In this document: one piece after another, positions 25,387 through 36,287 of the stretch
How positions within the stretch are numbered: the first letter of the stretch is position 1
How the letters are laid out: the number at the start of each line of letters is the position of its first letter
Source: a virus
Virus record (IMG/VR): IMGVR_UViG_3300029955_000004
Location: 1 to 64,000 of that record
Reading direction: 5' to 3' (one strand)
DNA: 64,000 bases
Translations under genes and position numbers: made by a program
The notes under the pieces: generated by a model
The model's input: the letters and a program-made list of their open reading frames with translations, nothing else
The model's database searches: none
What the model was told of the DNA's origin: nothing

Positions 25387-26262
25387 ATGGACCAGACAGT
25401 TAGGTATTCCGATGAATTGCGAGATAAGATTTTTAATAAATCATTTACTGATGAAGATATTGAAAAAATAAAAGCTATTAAACAAGATAAAGATGCATTA
25501 GATAAATTTTCAGAGAAGATGATTACTGGCGGATTGATTACTCCAGATAATATCTATATCGATTTACAATATTTTAAAGATTTAAAATTAGGATCATTGA
25601 TGTCTCTTTTGTATAAAGAGTCAAAGATAAACGACGTTTCTGAAAAGTTTAATAAAATTAAATTAAACATGCAAAAATATACTGAAAGAAAAACGGACGA
25701 TCTTTCTAAGTATTTTGATATTGGATATACTAATGATGATATTGATAATCACCTAAACGATCCTCAGTATTCTGATGAAATATTTATGTTATCTCCAGCT
25801 ACAGCATTTATTCATGTATTATCATGTCAGACTCAAGTTAATGTTAATCATTCTGCTGTTATAGGAAAAAGAGATGTTATTACATTTACTGTTAATACTT
25901 ATCCACTTAACTTGGGCAATACACCAAAACGTCTTCTTGGAGATTTTATCAATAGTGTCTATTATTGTAATTGTAATGTAATTTATAAATCCCCTTCTGA
26001 TATAGCTAAGACAATAAAAGATTATGATGAATTATACTTATTCAATCTTGATAAACTAAGTCAGATTGATTTATTTCAAAAACAATTTTCAGAATTAACT
26101 TTCTTAGGAAAACGTATTTTTGCTCCTGCATTATTTAAAGATGAACATTCTTATAAAATTGAAGAAAGTCAAGTAAATGGATGGTTGAATTTAGGATGTG
26201 ATTTTACATATGTTAGATCTGAACAGTTTTCTCCTGGTGTAGAAAAGGACAATAAGAAATGA
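25387..26262 (+). CDS. Predicted tail-assembly or structural protein, 291 aa
   Basis: AGAAGGA precedes the ATG. The N-terminal 120 residues are predicted helical and charged; the rest is alpha/beta. The stop overlaps the tape-measure start (ATGA), which marks translational coupling. Genes in this position often encode a tail-assembly factor, but no family is recognised and no frameshift site was seen here. Confidence 0.55.
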   Translation: MDQTVRYSDELRDKIFNKSFTDEDIEKIKAIKQDKDALDKFSEKMITGGLITPDNIYIDLQYFKDLKLGSLMSLLYKESKINDVSEKFNKIKLNMQKYTERKTDDLSKYFDIGYTNDDIDNHLNDPQYSDEIFMLSPATAFIHVLSCQTQVNVNHSAVIGKRDVITFTVNTYPLNLGNTPKRLLGDFINSVYYCNCNVIYKSPSDIAKTIKDYDELYLFNLDKLSQIDLFQKQFSELTFLGKRIFAPALFKDEHSYKIEESQVNGWLNLGCDFTYVRSEQFSPGVEKDNKK

Positions 26263-29200
26263 CAGACAGTATTTTTAATGGATTAGGATTATCAGATTTA
26301 AAATCTATAGACAATTCATCTCCTCCTAGTATTCAGAAAGAACAAATTAAAGATATAAATACTCCAGTCAAATCTCCTACAACAAATATCATTGATGGAT
26401 TAGATTTAGAAAGCGATAAATTAGATAACGTTATGAGTAAGATCAATAATACTTTTAAAACAAAGAATAGAGTGAAAGAATTAAGTATAGATTTGCATTC
26501 TATAGATTCTAATGCTTCTTTACAAAATACATCAGATTTACATTCATATATTCTAGATCGTAAAAAGATCGCTACTAATTTAAATACAGCATTTAAAGGT
26601 TCTGTTAGTAAAGCTGTTTCTGGAGATAATGAAAAAACTAAAAATACTGGAGCTACTGTTAAAGGTGAGTTTGATCTTGCTATTAATACAATCATAAATG
26701 AAAAGATTTTACTAAATGGATTTACAACATTAAACAGAATTAATATAAATCAATTACAAGTCTTGAAGAACATAAATAAATTTAATACATCTATCTTTAC
26801 AAACTATCTCTCACAGAGCTTATCATTACAATACAAACAGACCGCATTGACCAAAGATTTATTAAATGTTACAAGAGCAGTTGGGGCTATCATTGAAGGT
26901 AAGTTAGATGCCATCAAAATAAATACTTCATTGTCTATACCTAAAAAAGAATCGATGATTGATCATATCAAAGGAAGTATCAAGAAATCTTTTTATGATA
27001 AAATAGGAAGGACTGTTATAGATACTGGATATGACCTTGGAAAAAAGCATCTATTTGATCCTACACTAACAGCAGTTAAAGATATTAGTTCTGGTAGAAA
27101 ATCTGTAAAACAAGTTAAAGATGAATTATCTGCACATATGAAAAAACAATATGATCATTATTCTAAAAAAACTATAGATCTTAAAAGACACAGCTTTGAT
27201 GTAGCTAGAAGAAATGGTGGAAAAAGAACAGAGAACGTCCTTGATTTCTTAGATGATTCTGGTTCATATGTTAAAAATAAATCGATGGCAGCATACTCAT
27301 TCACTTTAGATAAATTACATGAATTTAATGAAAGTGATTTTAAGAAAGATATCATAAATAAATATGATACGACATCTAGACGTATTGGTGTAAATGCTAG
27401 AAATTATAAACGCAAATTTGACCATCTTCATCTTAAAGATCATATTGAAGAATTCATGTCAGATATGACTCCAGATATGATTAAGAGATTGGCGAATGAT
27501 AAGAAATTAAGAGATAGATATTTTAGAGCTAAAAAGAAACATATTCAAGATTTTATTAATAAGAATAAAACTGATTTAGGTGCTCATTATAGAGAAGTTG
27601 AAAAATCTTTAAAAGACAAAGTTACATGTTTTGAACAGTATGTAGATTCAAATGAATTTGTACATAAAAATCAAGTTAGATATAAAGCTTTAAAGCGCAA
27701 GATAAAAAGAACTGATTTCAAGAAAGAAATTACAAATAGTAAAAAATCAATTGGAAATAGATTAACAAATATTAAAAATAGTATTTTTGATGATAATGAT
27801 ATTCATGATGATATTACTGAAGATTATGTTAATTCTTCACATTCTAATAAATCTCATATCGCCAATGACGATATTGAAATTCTTAAGTTATATATTAATG
27901 AAATTAATAACTACAATAGAACAGGATCTGGTAAGATTCCGAGTGATGTTAAGAAACTAGCTAATGAATTAGGACTCATAAAGAAACAGTCTGTTAAGAA
28001 TAAGGTTAGAAATCTTTCAAGTAGATATATTCCAAAAGCAGCTTCTAAATCAGAGTTTACAAGAATTACTAAAAATGTTAGATCTACAACTACGAATAGT
28101 TATAACACAGCAAAAGATAAAGTACGAGATACATACAACTCTATTACTGAAGATGGTGTTTTAAATAAGATTAGTAAATTAAAATCTGGAATAGGAAATA
28201 AGATTCCATTATCTGAAGAAACACGAGATAAGATTTTAAGTTATCTTCCTGAAATTAATGCGCTTGCTGCTGGTAAGAAAATAGCCGGTGTTCCATTAGA
28301 TGTTTTAGAGATTTGTGGAGAAGCTGGTATTCTCCCAAGCAAAATTGTTTCGGTCGCTAGATTGGCTGATAAAGCAGTTGATAAAGGATACTTGCATCAT
28401 AGTGCTAAAGGTGTCACAAAGAGAGTTCTCAAAGGACAACTTGCTTATGGTACTGGTGGTTTGGGTGGTAGTTCTGAAGGAAATGGAATATATGGTGGTG
28501 GAGTCAATATAGATTTAAATCCGCTTAAAGAATCTATTGATAGTTTTCACCAATCATTTAGAACATTCAGTGCCGCATCGTTAAAAGTTTTTAAATCTAT
28601 GCAGACTGGTAGTGGTGCCACAGGGAATGGTTCTGGTAGCATAAATACTGTTCAAGAAAAAACTCGTATGCAAAAAATTATGGGTAAACTTAAATTCTGG
28701 AAAAAAGATAATACACCCAATAATAAACCTGAAGAGATTGGAGATATTCATAAATTATTTAAAGCTGCTACTACGGTTGTTGGCGGGTCTGCTTCTGTCT
28801 ATGGAAAATATTTAAAGTTTATGGGACATATTCCTGCCTTTGGTACAAAGGTATTGTTTGGAAAACATGAAAATGATCCATTTGTTGATGTTTATAGGAA
28901 AGATCAGAGAGATGCAGGACATCCTCTTGTTACCAAAAAACAATTAGAAAAAGGATGCTATTTTAAAGATGGTAATCCTGTTAGAAATGTCTCTTATATT
29001 AAAGAACCTATTTTTGATAAGAAAGGTAATATGCTTGTTAGTGAAGAAGATATTAAAGCTGGATTAGTGGATATTAGAGGAAAGAATATAGCGAATCGTA
29101 AATTTACAATATCTCGATTTGGTAAAATGGCGGATATTACTGGTATGCTAGGAAGTAAAGCATTAGGTATTACTGGATCTTTAGCTAAAGTTTATGGTCA

Positions 29201-32200
29201 TACTTTACTTGGTTTAGGAAAGGCTGGTTTTGGTGCTGCTAAATTCTTAGGTGGAAAAGCTGTTGATTTATTAAACGGAGATGCTGTCAAGACATTAACA
29301 AAAGGCGGTGTTGGTTTAGCTGGTGTTCTTGGTAAGATGTATGGTGGTATGTTTGGTATGGGTTTAAAAGGATTGGGTGGTGCCGGTAAATTTGGAACTG
29401 GGTTATTGGGAAATATGTTAGGATTTAATAAAGGTGGTGGAAATAAGAAGGATCTTGAAGAAATAGTTGGTAGAAGACTAGATACTATTATTGGTATTCT
29501 ACATGGTAGTCATATACCAGTTCCTCCAAATTCTGGAAGAAATAGATTTAATAGAGTTGTTGGTGGAATGCATAATGTTGCTAATTTAAATAAAACAGTT
29601 AGAAATAAACTCAATGCAGTTATGAGAACAACTAGTCAATTAAGACCTAGAGCAGAATCACATATAGAACAGAATGCTGATAGACATCCAGCTCTTATGA
29701 ATATTGTTAGTGCTAATAGTCTTAATCACTATGCTAATATGCAACATACTCCCGCTAATAATGTTGATCATGATAATAATGATGAGCATCACGATAGTAC
29801 AGCAGAGACACTTATCGAATTGGCTATTGGAAATTATTTAAAAGATAAAGCTATAAAAGGTGGTAAATATGTATTTGGTAAAACTGCTACTGGTGCAAAG
29901 TTTATTGGAAAAGGAGTTGGTAAAGGCGTAAGCCTTGCTGCAAAAGGAGTTGGTGCTTCTGCTAAAGTTGCCGGTAAAGGAGCTATGATTGTTGGTAAAG
30001 GTGCTGCAAAAGGAACATCTGCTGTGGTAAAAGGTGTTATTAATGTATTAGGAAAAACTAAGTATGGTAGGATGGTATCAGCTGCTGCATTAACGGCAGG
30101 TGCTGGCTATGCTGCTTATAAAGGTATGAATAGAGCTGATACGAGAGCCAAAGAAGATCAGCGTAGTCTTTATGGATCTGCTGGCGGTGCAGCACGAAAT
30201 GCTGTTGCTACAGATGCTGCGGTTTATGGTGCTGCTGCTGTTGGTAGTAAACTTATTTCTAAAGCTGCTGGCAAACTCGGTATTGACATTGGTGCAAAAT
30301 TAGCTGCTAGAGCTGGTGCTAAGCTTATTCCTGGTGTTGGTCTTGTACTAGGGACGGCTTCTGCTGTCATGCGGGCACGGCGAGGCGATTATCTTGGTTC
30401 TGTATTAGAATTTGCAAGCGGTCTTGTTTCAACTGTTCCTTTCGTTGGTACTGCTATATCGGTTGGTATTGATGGTTATTTAGCATATAGAGATTATAAT
30501 AATTCTTATAAAGTTGCTGATCATTCACAGAAGTTTATTACAAAAGATCGTGTTACTGCATATGGCTTTGATGTGAGATATAAAGAGGATGTTTTACAAC
30601 TAGAACACGATGTTCATGTTGCTATGTCTGAAAAAGGAGCTAAAGTAACTAAAAGTAGATTAAGTTCTTTTGCTAAACTGTTTGGACTACCTGATCTATC
30701 GAAAGATCCTATTGCATATAAATATTTCTTACTGTGGTATAATAATAGATTTGTTAATATCTTTTCAAGATACTGTGCTATTCTAAAATCATTTGGTTTA
30801 CAGTATTCAGTACAAGACGAAGTAGATAAAAACACTATGAATAAAGTTATACCTGAGTTTCAAAAACAAACTGCTAATATTGTTAATCAACATAAATCAC
30901 TTGTATTATCTAAATCTGCGTTTGATAAATATAAAGCCGACTATGAAAAAAGTGAAAAAGATAAACAACAAAAAGATAAAGATAAATTACATCCTAAAAC
31001 TGTACCAAATACTACAACAGATAATAAAGATAATAGTAATTTAAAAGTATTAACGGCTCTAGAAGTTAGTAAACTTAAAACAACACAAGTAAATAAGATA
31101 TCACCAGAACATTTTCCTGATAAAAATAGTAATAGTAATAGTAATAGTAATAAGTCTACTAAAAAAGTCGTAGCTAGTCATGTCATGACACCAGCCGAAG
31201 TTATTGCAAATAGATCAAATAAACTTCATGAAGATTCTCCAAGAGGATTCGATAGAGCAACTAAAACTGTTAAAGAAAATAATCCTAGAGATATTGCTAA
31301 GTTTAATAAGAAAGTTGTTGAAACTTCTGTTGATCAATCTAGTACGGTTTCTAAATATGTAAAAGCTAAAGATGATGAATATGGTCCTCATATGCCTTCT
31401 GGTCCTGCAAATGACAATTCAAAAACTGTTGTTGGTAATGATAATACTGCATTAATAAGTAAAGCCAAAACAGCAGTTGCTGCTCCTTCTACTCCGTCAA
31501 GTCCGGACAGTCTTGGTTCATTAAGTGCTAAATTTGAATCTTCTGCAAAAGGGTCTTCTGCTGTTGGTTATGATAAAGTTGGTGGAACGTCATATGGTAA
31601 GTATCAGATAGCGTCTGCGGTTGGTACATTTAGTGCGTTTATTAAGTTCTTAAAATCTCAACCTGGTAATGGTCCTATTGTTGCACAGCGATTAGAATCT
31701 GCTGGTCGTGCTAATACTGGATCTAAATCCGGTACTGTTCCTGACGAATGGAAAAAAATTGTTAGTGAAGGATTAATGAGTGATTATGAGCATGCATTCA
31801 TTAAGAAAACTATATATGATAAAGCTCTTGATAAAATAAAAGGAAAAGCTAGAGAATACGTCGATAAATTTAAAGCAGTACAACAAGTATTGTGGTCAAC
31901 TGCTGTTGGTAGTGGTGCCGGTGGCGCAGCAAATATATTTAATTCTGTTGGTGAAAAAGCACAAAATGTTTCAGAATTTATTAAAGCTGTTTATGAAAAA
32001 CGTAGTACTAAATATGGTAGTTCTACTGCTGGTGTACAAGCAAGTATGGTAAATAGATTTAAGGATGAATCTAAACTAGCACTTGGTATGATTGGTGGAG
32101 AGGGTGATAGTACTATGCAAGTTGCTAGTGCATCGACTCCTTCTGCTCCTACGACAGATACAAAACAGGCACCCGCTAGTTCTGGTGGTACACAACCGGT

Positions 32201-32735
32201 ACAGACGGCATCTGCTTCTAGCGATTCTTCTGGTATCGCAGGGTCTGGTCCTAGCGTTGGCGAAACACAAGCTAGTCAGTCTATTGCAAAACAATCAATG
32301 CCGAGTTCAAGTGGTGGTAATTCATTAGCTATGAATGCTTTTAATGGTATGGATAATACGGTATCAACATCAAATACTGTTGCACAGAGAAGAGGTGCAG
32401 TTGCTTCAACTGCTGCTAGAAACAGTACGATGTCTGCTAATTCTACTGCCAGAGATATTACAACAACTGCTAATACTGTTGCTGATACTGCAAAAAGTAT
32501 TGCTTCATTGACAAACGTTATGAAAACTGCATTTGGCGTTAAACAAGATGGTACAAGCATAATGCATGATATGCATAAAACATTAGCTACTAATACTAAA
32601 CAACCTCCGATGGTCAATATGCCCATTTCTACACATCAGGATAATCGTACTCAGGTTAGTCATAATGAAGAAAGTGGTAATAAAGATGCTTATGATGGTT
32701 TTGGTATAAACATTCAAAAACAGATGGTGGGGTAA
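26259..32735 (+). CDS. Tape-measure-like virion protein with muramidase-like domain, 2158 aa
   Basis: The length and long helical stretches are those of a tail tape measure. Residues about 1-700 are charged and helical. Residues 950-1410 are very rich in Gly and Ala with amphipathic or membrane-active character (repeats such as GKGAAKGTSAVVKG). Residues about 1750-1940 hold a lysozyme-like domain with KFESSAKGSSAVGYDKVGG and TSYGKYQIA, a pattern seen in tail-borne peptidoglycan hydrolases. phiKZ has a virion protein of similar size (gp181) with lytic activity. The C-terminus is Ser/Thr/Ala-rich. It would set tail length and open the cell wall at entry. Confidence 0.8.
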   Translation: MTDSIFNGLGLSDLKSIDNSSPPSIQKEQIKDINTPVKSPTTNIIDGLDLESDKLDNVMSKINNTFKTKNRVKELSIDLHSIDSNASLQNTSDLHSYILDRKKIATNLNTAFKGSVSKAVSGDNEKTKNTGATVKGEFDLAINTIINEKILLNGFTTLNRININQLQVLKNINKFNTSIFTNYLSQSLSLQYKQTALTKDLLNVTRAVGAIIEGKLDAIKINTSLSIPKKESMIDHIKGSIKKSFYDKIGRTVIDTGYDLGKKHLFDPTLTAVKDISSGRKSVKQVKDELSAHMKKQYDHYSKKTIDLKRHSFDVARRNGGKRTENVLDFLDDSGSYVKNKSMAAYSFTLDKLHEFNESDFKKDIINKYDTTSRRIGVNARNYKRKFDHLHLKDHIEEFMSDMTPDMIKRLANDKKLRDRYFRAKKKHIQDFINKNKTDLGAHYREVEKSLKDKVTCFEQYVDSNEFVHKNQVRYKALKRKIKRTDFKKEITNSKKSIGNRLTNIKNSIFDDNDIHDDITEDYVNSSHSNKSHIANDDIEILKLYINEINNYNRTGSGKIPSDVKKLANELGLIKKQSVKNKVRNLSSRYIPKAASKSEFTRITKNVRSTTTNSYNTAKDKVRDTYNSITEDGVLNKISKLKSGIGNKIPLSEETRDKILSYLPEINALAAGKKIAGVPLDVLEICGEAGILPSKIVSVARLADKAVDKGYLHHSAKGVTKRVLKGQLAYGTGGLGGSSEGNGIYGGGVNIDLNPLKESIDSFHQSFRTFSAASLKVFKSMQTGSGATGNGSGSINTVQEKTRMQKIMGKLKFWKKDNTPNNKPEEIGDIHKLFKAATTVVGGSASVYGKYLKFMGHIPAFGTKVLFGKHENDPFVDVYRKDQRDAGHPLVTKKQLEKGCYFKDGNPVRNVSYIKEPIFDKKGNMLVSEEDIKAGLVDIRGKNIANRKFTISRFGKMADITGMLGSKALGITGSLAKVYGHTLLGLGKAGFGAAKFLGGKAVDLLNGDAVKTLTKGGVGLAGVLGKMYGGMFGMGLKGLGGAGKFGTGLLGNMLGFNKGGGNKKDLEEIVGRRLDTIIGILHGSHIPVPPNSGRNRFNRVVGGMHNVANLNKTVRNKLNAVMRTTSQLRPRAESHIEQNADRHPALMNIVSANSLNHYANMQHTPANNVDHDNNDEHHDSTAETLIELAIGNYLKDKAIKGGKYVFGKTATGAKFIGKGVGKGVSLAAKGVGASAKVAGKGAMIVGKGAAKGTSAVVKGVINVLGKTKYGRMVSAAALTAGAGYAAYKGMNRADTRAKEDQRSLYGSAGGAARNAVATDAAVYGAAAVGSKLISKAAGKLGIDIGAKLAARAGAKLIPGVGLVLGTASAVMRARRGDYLGSVLEFASGLVSTVPFVGTAISVGIDGYLAYRDYNNSYKVADHSQKFITKDRVTAYGFDVRYKEDVLQLEHDVHVAMSEKGAKVTKSRLSSFAKLFGLPDLSKDPIAYKYFLLWYNNRFVNIFSRYCAILKSFGLQYSVQDEVDKNTMNKVIPEFQKQTANIVNQHKSLVLSKSAFDKYKADYEKSEKDKQQKDKDKLHPKTVPNTTTDNKDNSNLKVLTALEVSKLKTTQVNKISPEHFPDKNSNSNSNSNKSTKKVVASHVMTPAEVIANRSNKLHEDSPRGFDRATKTVKENNPRDIAKFNKKVVETSVDQSSTVSKYVKAKDDEYGPHMPSGPANDNSKTVVGNDNTALISKAKTAVAAPSTPSSPDSLGSLSAKFESSAKGSSAVGYDKVGGTSYGKYQIASAVGTFSAFIKFLKSQPGNGPIVAQRLESAGRANTGSKSGTVPDEWKKIVSEGLMSDYEHAFIKKTIYDKALDKIKGKAREYVDKFKAVQQVLWSTAVGSGAGGAANIFNSVGEKAQNVSEFIKAVYEKRSTKYGSSTAGVQASMVNRFKDESKLALGMIGGEGDSTMQVASASTPSAPTTDTKQAPASSGGTQPVQTASASSDSSGIAGSGPSVGETQASQSIAKQSMPSSSGGNSLAMNAFNGMDNTVSTSNTVAQRRGAVASTAARNSTMSANSTARDITTTANTVADTAKSIASLTNVMKTAFGVKQDGTSIMHDMHKTLATNTKQPPMVNMPISTHQDNRTQVSHNEESGNKDAYDGFGINIQKQMVG

Positions 32736-32738
32736 TTC

Positions 32739-34748
32739 ATGACAAGCATAGCCGATAATAATGAAACACTTGTTAGAAATGCATTTATTGTATCATTTTC
32801 AGAAACTGGTGATTTTAATAACTACATAGAAGTTCTTGGTTATGAACTTCAGTCTGATTTAGGAACTGATGGTAGTGGTACGGTTGATAATCCATCAACA
32901 CCTACTGCTGTACAGTCTATGTTAGATTCTCCAAGTGCTGATGGTGCTATTCCTGTATATTTTACAAAGAGAAAATGTAGAGATACTTCTATTGGTGGAA
33001 ATGATGCTATTAACTGTTTACCACAATTTTGTAATAACGATGATATTCCATATGATTTAACATCGAGTAATGCAACTGGTGGTTATTTAGATGGAAATAA
33101 TTCTAGTGGTATAGGTCAAATGGGCAGAGTTTATAGTCAGATGTATGATGATACAAAACGGATTGCATATTTTACATTTGGTGTTCCTAAATTTAATAAC
33201 GTTGCTGATTTCTATTCAAAAGCAGTTAGTGATAAATTACTTAATTTAATGAATAACGGCGAGTCTAGTGTTACTATTGGTAATCTTGTTGGTACAGTTA
33301 TTGGTACAATTATTAAACTTCCTGCTCTTCCGCTTATCTGGATTTATAATGCTGTCCAAGGCGCTACAAAAACACCTATTACAAAGTACTATGATTTTAA
33401 ATCAACTATGCCTCTGTATTACAGATGTGTCAATTCGTTTCTTATTTCATTAGCAATTAATATGGGTTTGTGTAATGATGGATATTTTACACAAGGAAAT
33501 GCTAAATTAAATTTAGATCAAAATGGTTCACAAACAGAACCGACAAGTACAGCACAAGAAGCTATTGCAGACTCTGTTGCAAGTAGTCTTTCTCCAGGTT
33601 CTGCTACTGATATGCCAGATCTATTTAGAGATTATGGATTTGATATTTTTCAGATCATGTTAAGAAAACATAAGTATGAAGATGTTAATTTTAATATTGG
33701 TAGCATGTCTACAGATCAAGCGTTGCAGAACTTAATGAGTGGTTCGGTTACAACCGAAGATACTAGCGGAACTATCACAGATGATACAAGTACTAGTACT
33801 ACTTCTATTATTGAAGAATTTACAGACGATTTTATTACACAATTCGGATCACAGGTTGTTGGTACTCTTTATGATGCCGCATTATTTGTTGGGTTTAGAG
33901 TAGAAAAAGGCACTGATACATCTGAATCATTTGGTAATCAAACTGGTAAATCAGCTATGGAAGAAAGTGTTAACAGTAGAATAAGTCAAAATAGAGGAAA
34001 TATTTTTAATACCATGGCTGGAAAATTATCTGGTACCGCTTTAGATGGTTTTGTTAAAGCTGGTATTGATGTTGCTAAAGGTGTTGTAGAAGGCGCTGGT
34101 CTTCAGGGTATTGAAAATGTTGTAGCCGGAACTGCTTATATAGACTTTCCTGAAGTTTGGATGAATAGTGATTTTAGCAGAAGTTATAGTTTAAATCTGT
34201 CATTAAGATCTCCTTATGGAGATCCTTACTCACTGATGCAGAATCTTTATATTCCATATGCTATGTTGTTTTGTGCTGCTGTTCCTAGGTCGGCTGGTCA
34301 GGCTGCATATACATCACCTTTCTTATGTCGTGTTTATTGTCGTGGTATGTTTTCTATTCCATTGGGTATTATATCTTCTATGCATGTAAAACGCGGTGCT
34401 GATCAATATGGATGGACATATGGTGGATTACCAACATGTCTTGATATTAGTATGGATTTAAAAGATCTATCTCCCGCTCTGTATGTTGCTATTGGTGGTG
34501 ATGCAGATGGTATCCCTGATATCTTTGGTGCTAACTCATCATTCCAAGAATATATGGCTACGTTATCTGGTATTGGTTTGAAAGAACGCATGTCTTTCTT
34601 TATTAATATTAGAAAGAAAGCTGAATATATACTAAAGTTACAATCTGCTACTAAGTTATCTCCTTTCTATTGGGGTATGGTCGCTGGTGATTCATTACCA
34701 GGAAGATTGATATCTCGTTTTATTCCATCTCGACTTAATACAAACTAA
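32739..34748 (+). CDS. Predicted tail/baseplate structural protein, 669 aa
   Basis: It starts three bases after the tape-measure stop, with GGTGGGG as ribosome site. It is rich in Asp, Ser, Thr and Gly, with Cys-containing N-terminal loops (residues 85-105). It shows hydrophobic segments near 190-205 and 530-550, probably buried rather than membrane. Position right after the tape measure is where many tailed phages carry tail-tip or baseplate-hub genes. No family recognised. Confidence 0.65.
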   Translation: MTSIADNNETLVRNAFIVSFSETGDFNNYIEVLGYELQSDLGTDGSGTVDNPSTPTAVQSMLDSPSADGAIPVYFTKRKCRDTSIGGNDAINCLPQFCNNDDIPYDLTSSNATGGYLDGNNSSGIGQMGRVYSQMYDDTKRIAYFTFGVPKFNNVADFYSKAVSDKLLNLMNNGESSVTIGNLVGTVIGTIIKLPALPLIWIYNAVQGATKTPITKYYDFKSTMPLYYRCVNSFLISLAINMGLCNDGYFTQGNAKLNLDQNGSQTEPTSTAQEAIADSVASSLSPGSATDMPDLFRDYGFDIFQIMLRKHKYEDVNFNIGSMSTDQALQNLMSGSVTTEDTSGTITDDTSTSTTSIIEEFTDDFITQFGSQVVGTLYDAALFVGFRVEKGTDTSESFGNQTGKSAMEESVNSRISQNRGNIFNTMAGKLSGTALDGFVKAGIDVAKGVVEGAGLQGIENVVAGTAYIDFPEVWMNSDFSRSYSLNLSLRSPYGDPYSLMQNLYIPYAMLFCAAVPRSAGQAAYTSPFLCRVYCRGMFSIPLGIISSMHVKRGADQYGWTYGGLPTCLDISMDLKDLSPALYVAIGGDADGIPDIFGANSSFQEYMATLSGIGLKERMSFFINIRKKAEYILKLQSATKLSPFYWGMVAGDSLPGRLISRFIPSRLNTN

Positions 34749-34758
34749 GTTTAAATGA

Positions 34759-34786
34759 CATAGAGGGACCACGAGGTCCCTCTATG
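34759..34786 (+). terminator. Hairpin terminator
   Basis: Stem CATAGAGGGACC/GGTCCCTCTATG, loop ACGA, followed by TTGTTAATC; ends the tape-measure operon. Confidence 0.75.
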
Positions 34787-34845
34787 TTGTTAATCATGTT
34801 TTAAAATTATAGTATAGATTTGGCCCATTTTAAGGGATATCCATC

Positions 34846-36231
34846 ATGGATTTCAAAGAGGCAACAGATTCAGTTTTGTCATATCTATTAGACGTTTGTT
34901 TTAGTAAATTATCAAGTCTTCCTACTTTGGGAAAAGAAGATATTAAAAAGATCATCGATACTCTAATTATTGAAAAGAAAGCTACTATTGCTGTAAATAC
35001 AGATCTTGGTATTTGTGTTACTAGACTTGTTGATTTCGGCAATTGGGATGATTATTGCTATGGTATCGTTGATACGGTTGCTAAAGATATTGCTAAATAT
35101 ATTAGTACTAATTTACATTTCATCAGAAATGATGCTGTTGATATTGCTACTCATATTTCCAATAAAATTGAAAGCAATTTACCAAATGTTGAAGACCCGA
35201 TTATATATGAAAAGAATATTATTGATTGGGGTCGCTTAAATGATGAAAATTTGATGTCTAATGTTTCATTGATTTTAAATAATAGATTCAATATGGAATC
35301 TATTGCCTCCACTGTCGGTTCTTCTGTAATTGCTATTAATAGAATTAAAAATTCTAAGATCAAAACAATCCATACTGATTATATTACTAAAGTTCTTAAA
35401 TCGACAGAGTGTAATGAATTTACCAGTATTCTTACTGATAATATTTCTTTTGCTAGATTTGTCATTGACTTAGCAGATAAGTTAGCACACGCCTTTTATA
35501 GAACTAATCTAAAATCAATTATTGAAAAAATTGATTACTATGAAGATAAAATTATTCATCTTGGTGCCGACAATGAATTTGGGGAATCTGCTCCCGCTCT
35601 CGATGAAAATATTGAAGTCTTAAAAGTTGTTATTATGTTAACTCGTTATGTTCTCAATTACTATCGTAATATCAATAAAGATGTTTTATTCTTTGATAAG
35701 ACCACGATCAATTCTGATGCTTTACATGATGTTGACCACGATGCTGTTGATTTATATTCTATCTTTATCAATAGTAGTAAGTATAATGGACGAGATGTTC
35801 GTTTTGGTGTCACGAAAGATTATGTTAATTCTTCTAAAGAGAATCTTAAAGATATTGTTGAAGCTACACAGAATGAGCGCAATAATAATTTTAAAATCAT
35901 CTATGAGAATAAACAACGTGAATTGTTAATTTATGAGATGAATATGTATTATAAAGACTTGATTGAAAAAGATCCTAGAGCTAATATTCTTATTGATAAA
36001 TTGAATGATTCTATTGGTTTATCGATCAGTCTTTTGAATACAAATTCTCTGGTTGATATTTTGGTCAAATTTGTTATTGAAATGGAAGATAATAAACTTA
36101 TGAAATTGTTATATACTGCCATTAATTATTATATCAACAAATTAGTTGATGTTAAAGAAATCTCTTCTGAAGACATCGCAACAACTTTATATTTGGGAAC
36201 TGGTGATACTATCTTGACTGTTATCGAATAA
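34846..36231 (+). CDS. Hypothetical protein, 461 aa
   Basis: AAGGGAT precedes the ATG. The protein is mostly helical and acidic, with many Asp, Asn and Ile, no Cys motif and no membrane segment. It forms a single-gene unit between two terminators. The size and composition would suit an internal virion or scaffold protein, but nothing identifies it. Confidence 0.6.
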   Translation: MDFKEATDSVLSYLLDVCFSKLSSLPTLGKEDIKKIIDTLIIEKKATIAVNTDLGICVTRLVDFGNWDDYCYGIVDTVAKDIAKYISTNLHFIRNDAVDIATHISNKIESNLPNVEDPIIYEKNIIDWGRLNDENLMSNVSLILNNRFNMESIASTVGSSVIAINRIKNSKIKTIHTDYITKVLKSTECNEFTSILTDNISFARFVIDLADKLAHAFYRTNLKSIIEKIDYYEDKIIHLGADNEFGESAPALDENIEVLKVVIMLTRYVLNYYRNINKDVLFFDKTTINSDALHDVDHDAVDLYSIFINSSKYNGRDVRFGVTKDYVNSSKENLKDIVEATQNERNNNFKIIYENKQRELLIYEMNMYYKDLIEKDPRANILIDKLNDSIGLSISLLNTNSLVDILVKFVIEMEDNKLMKLLYTAINYYINKLVDVKEISSEDIATTLYLGTGDTILTVIE

Positions 36232-36246
36232 TCTATTTATGACTTG

Positions 36247-36278
36247 ATCACGGGAAGGGCGTAGGCCCTTCCCGTGAT
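36247..36278. terminator. Bidirectional hairpin terminator
   Basis: Fourteen-pair stem (ATCACGGGAAGGGC and GCCCTTCCCGTGAT) with a four-base loop between convergent genes. Confidence 0.8.
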
Positions 36279-36287
36279 AAGTACATC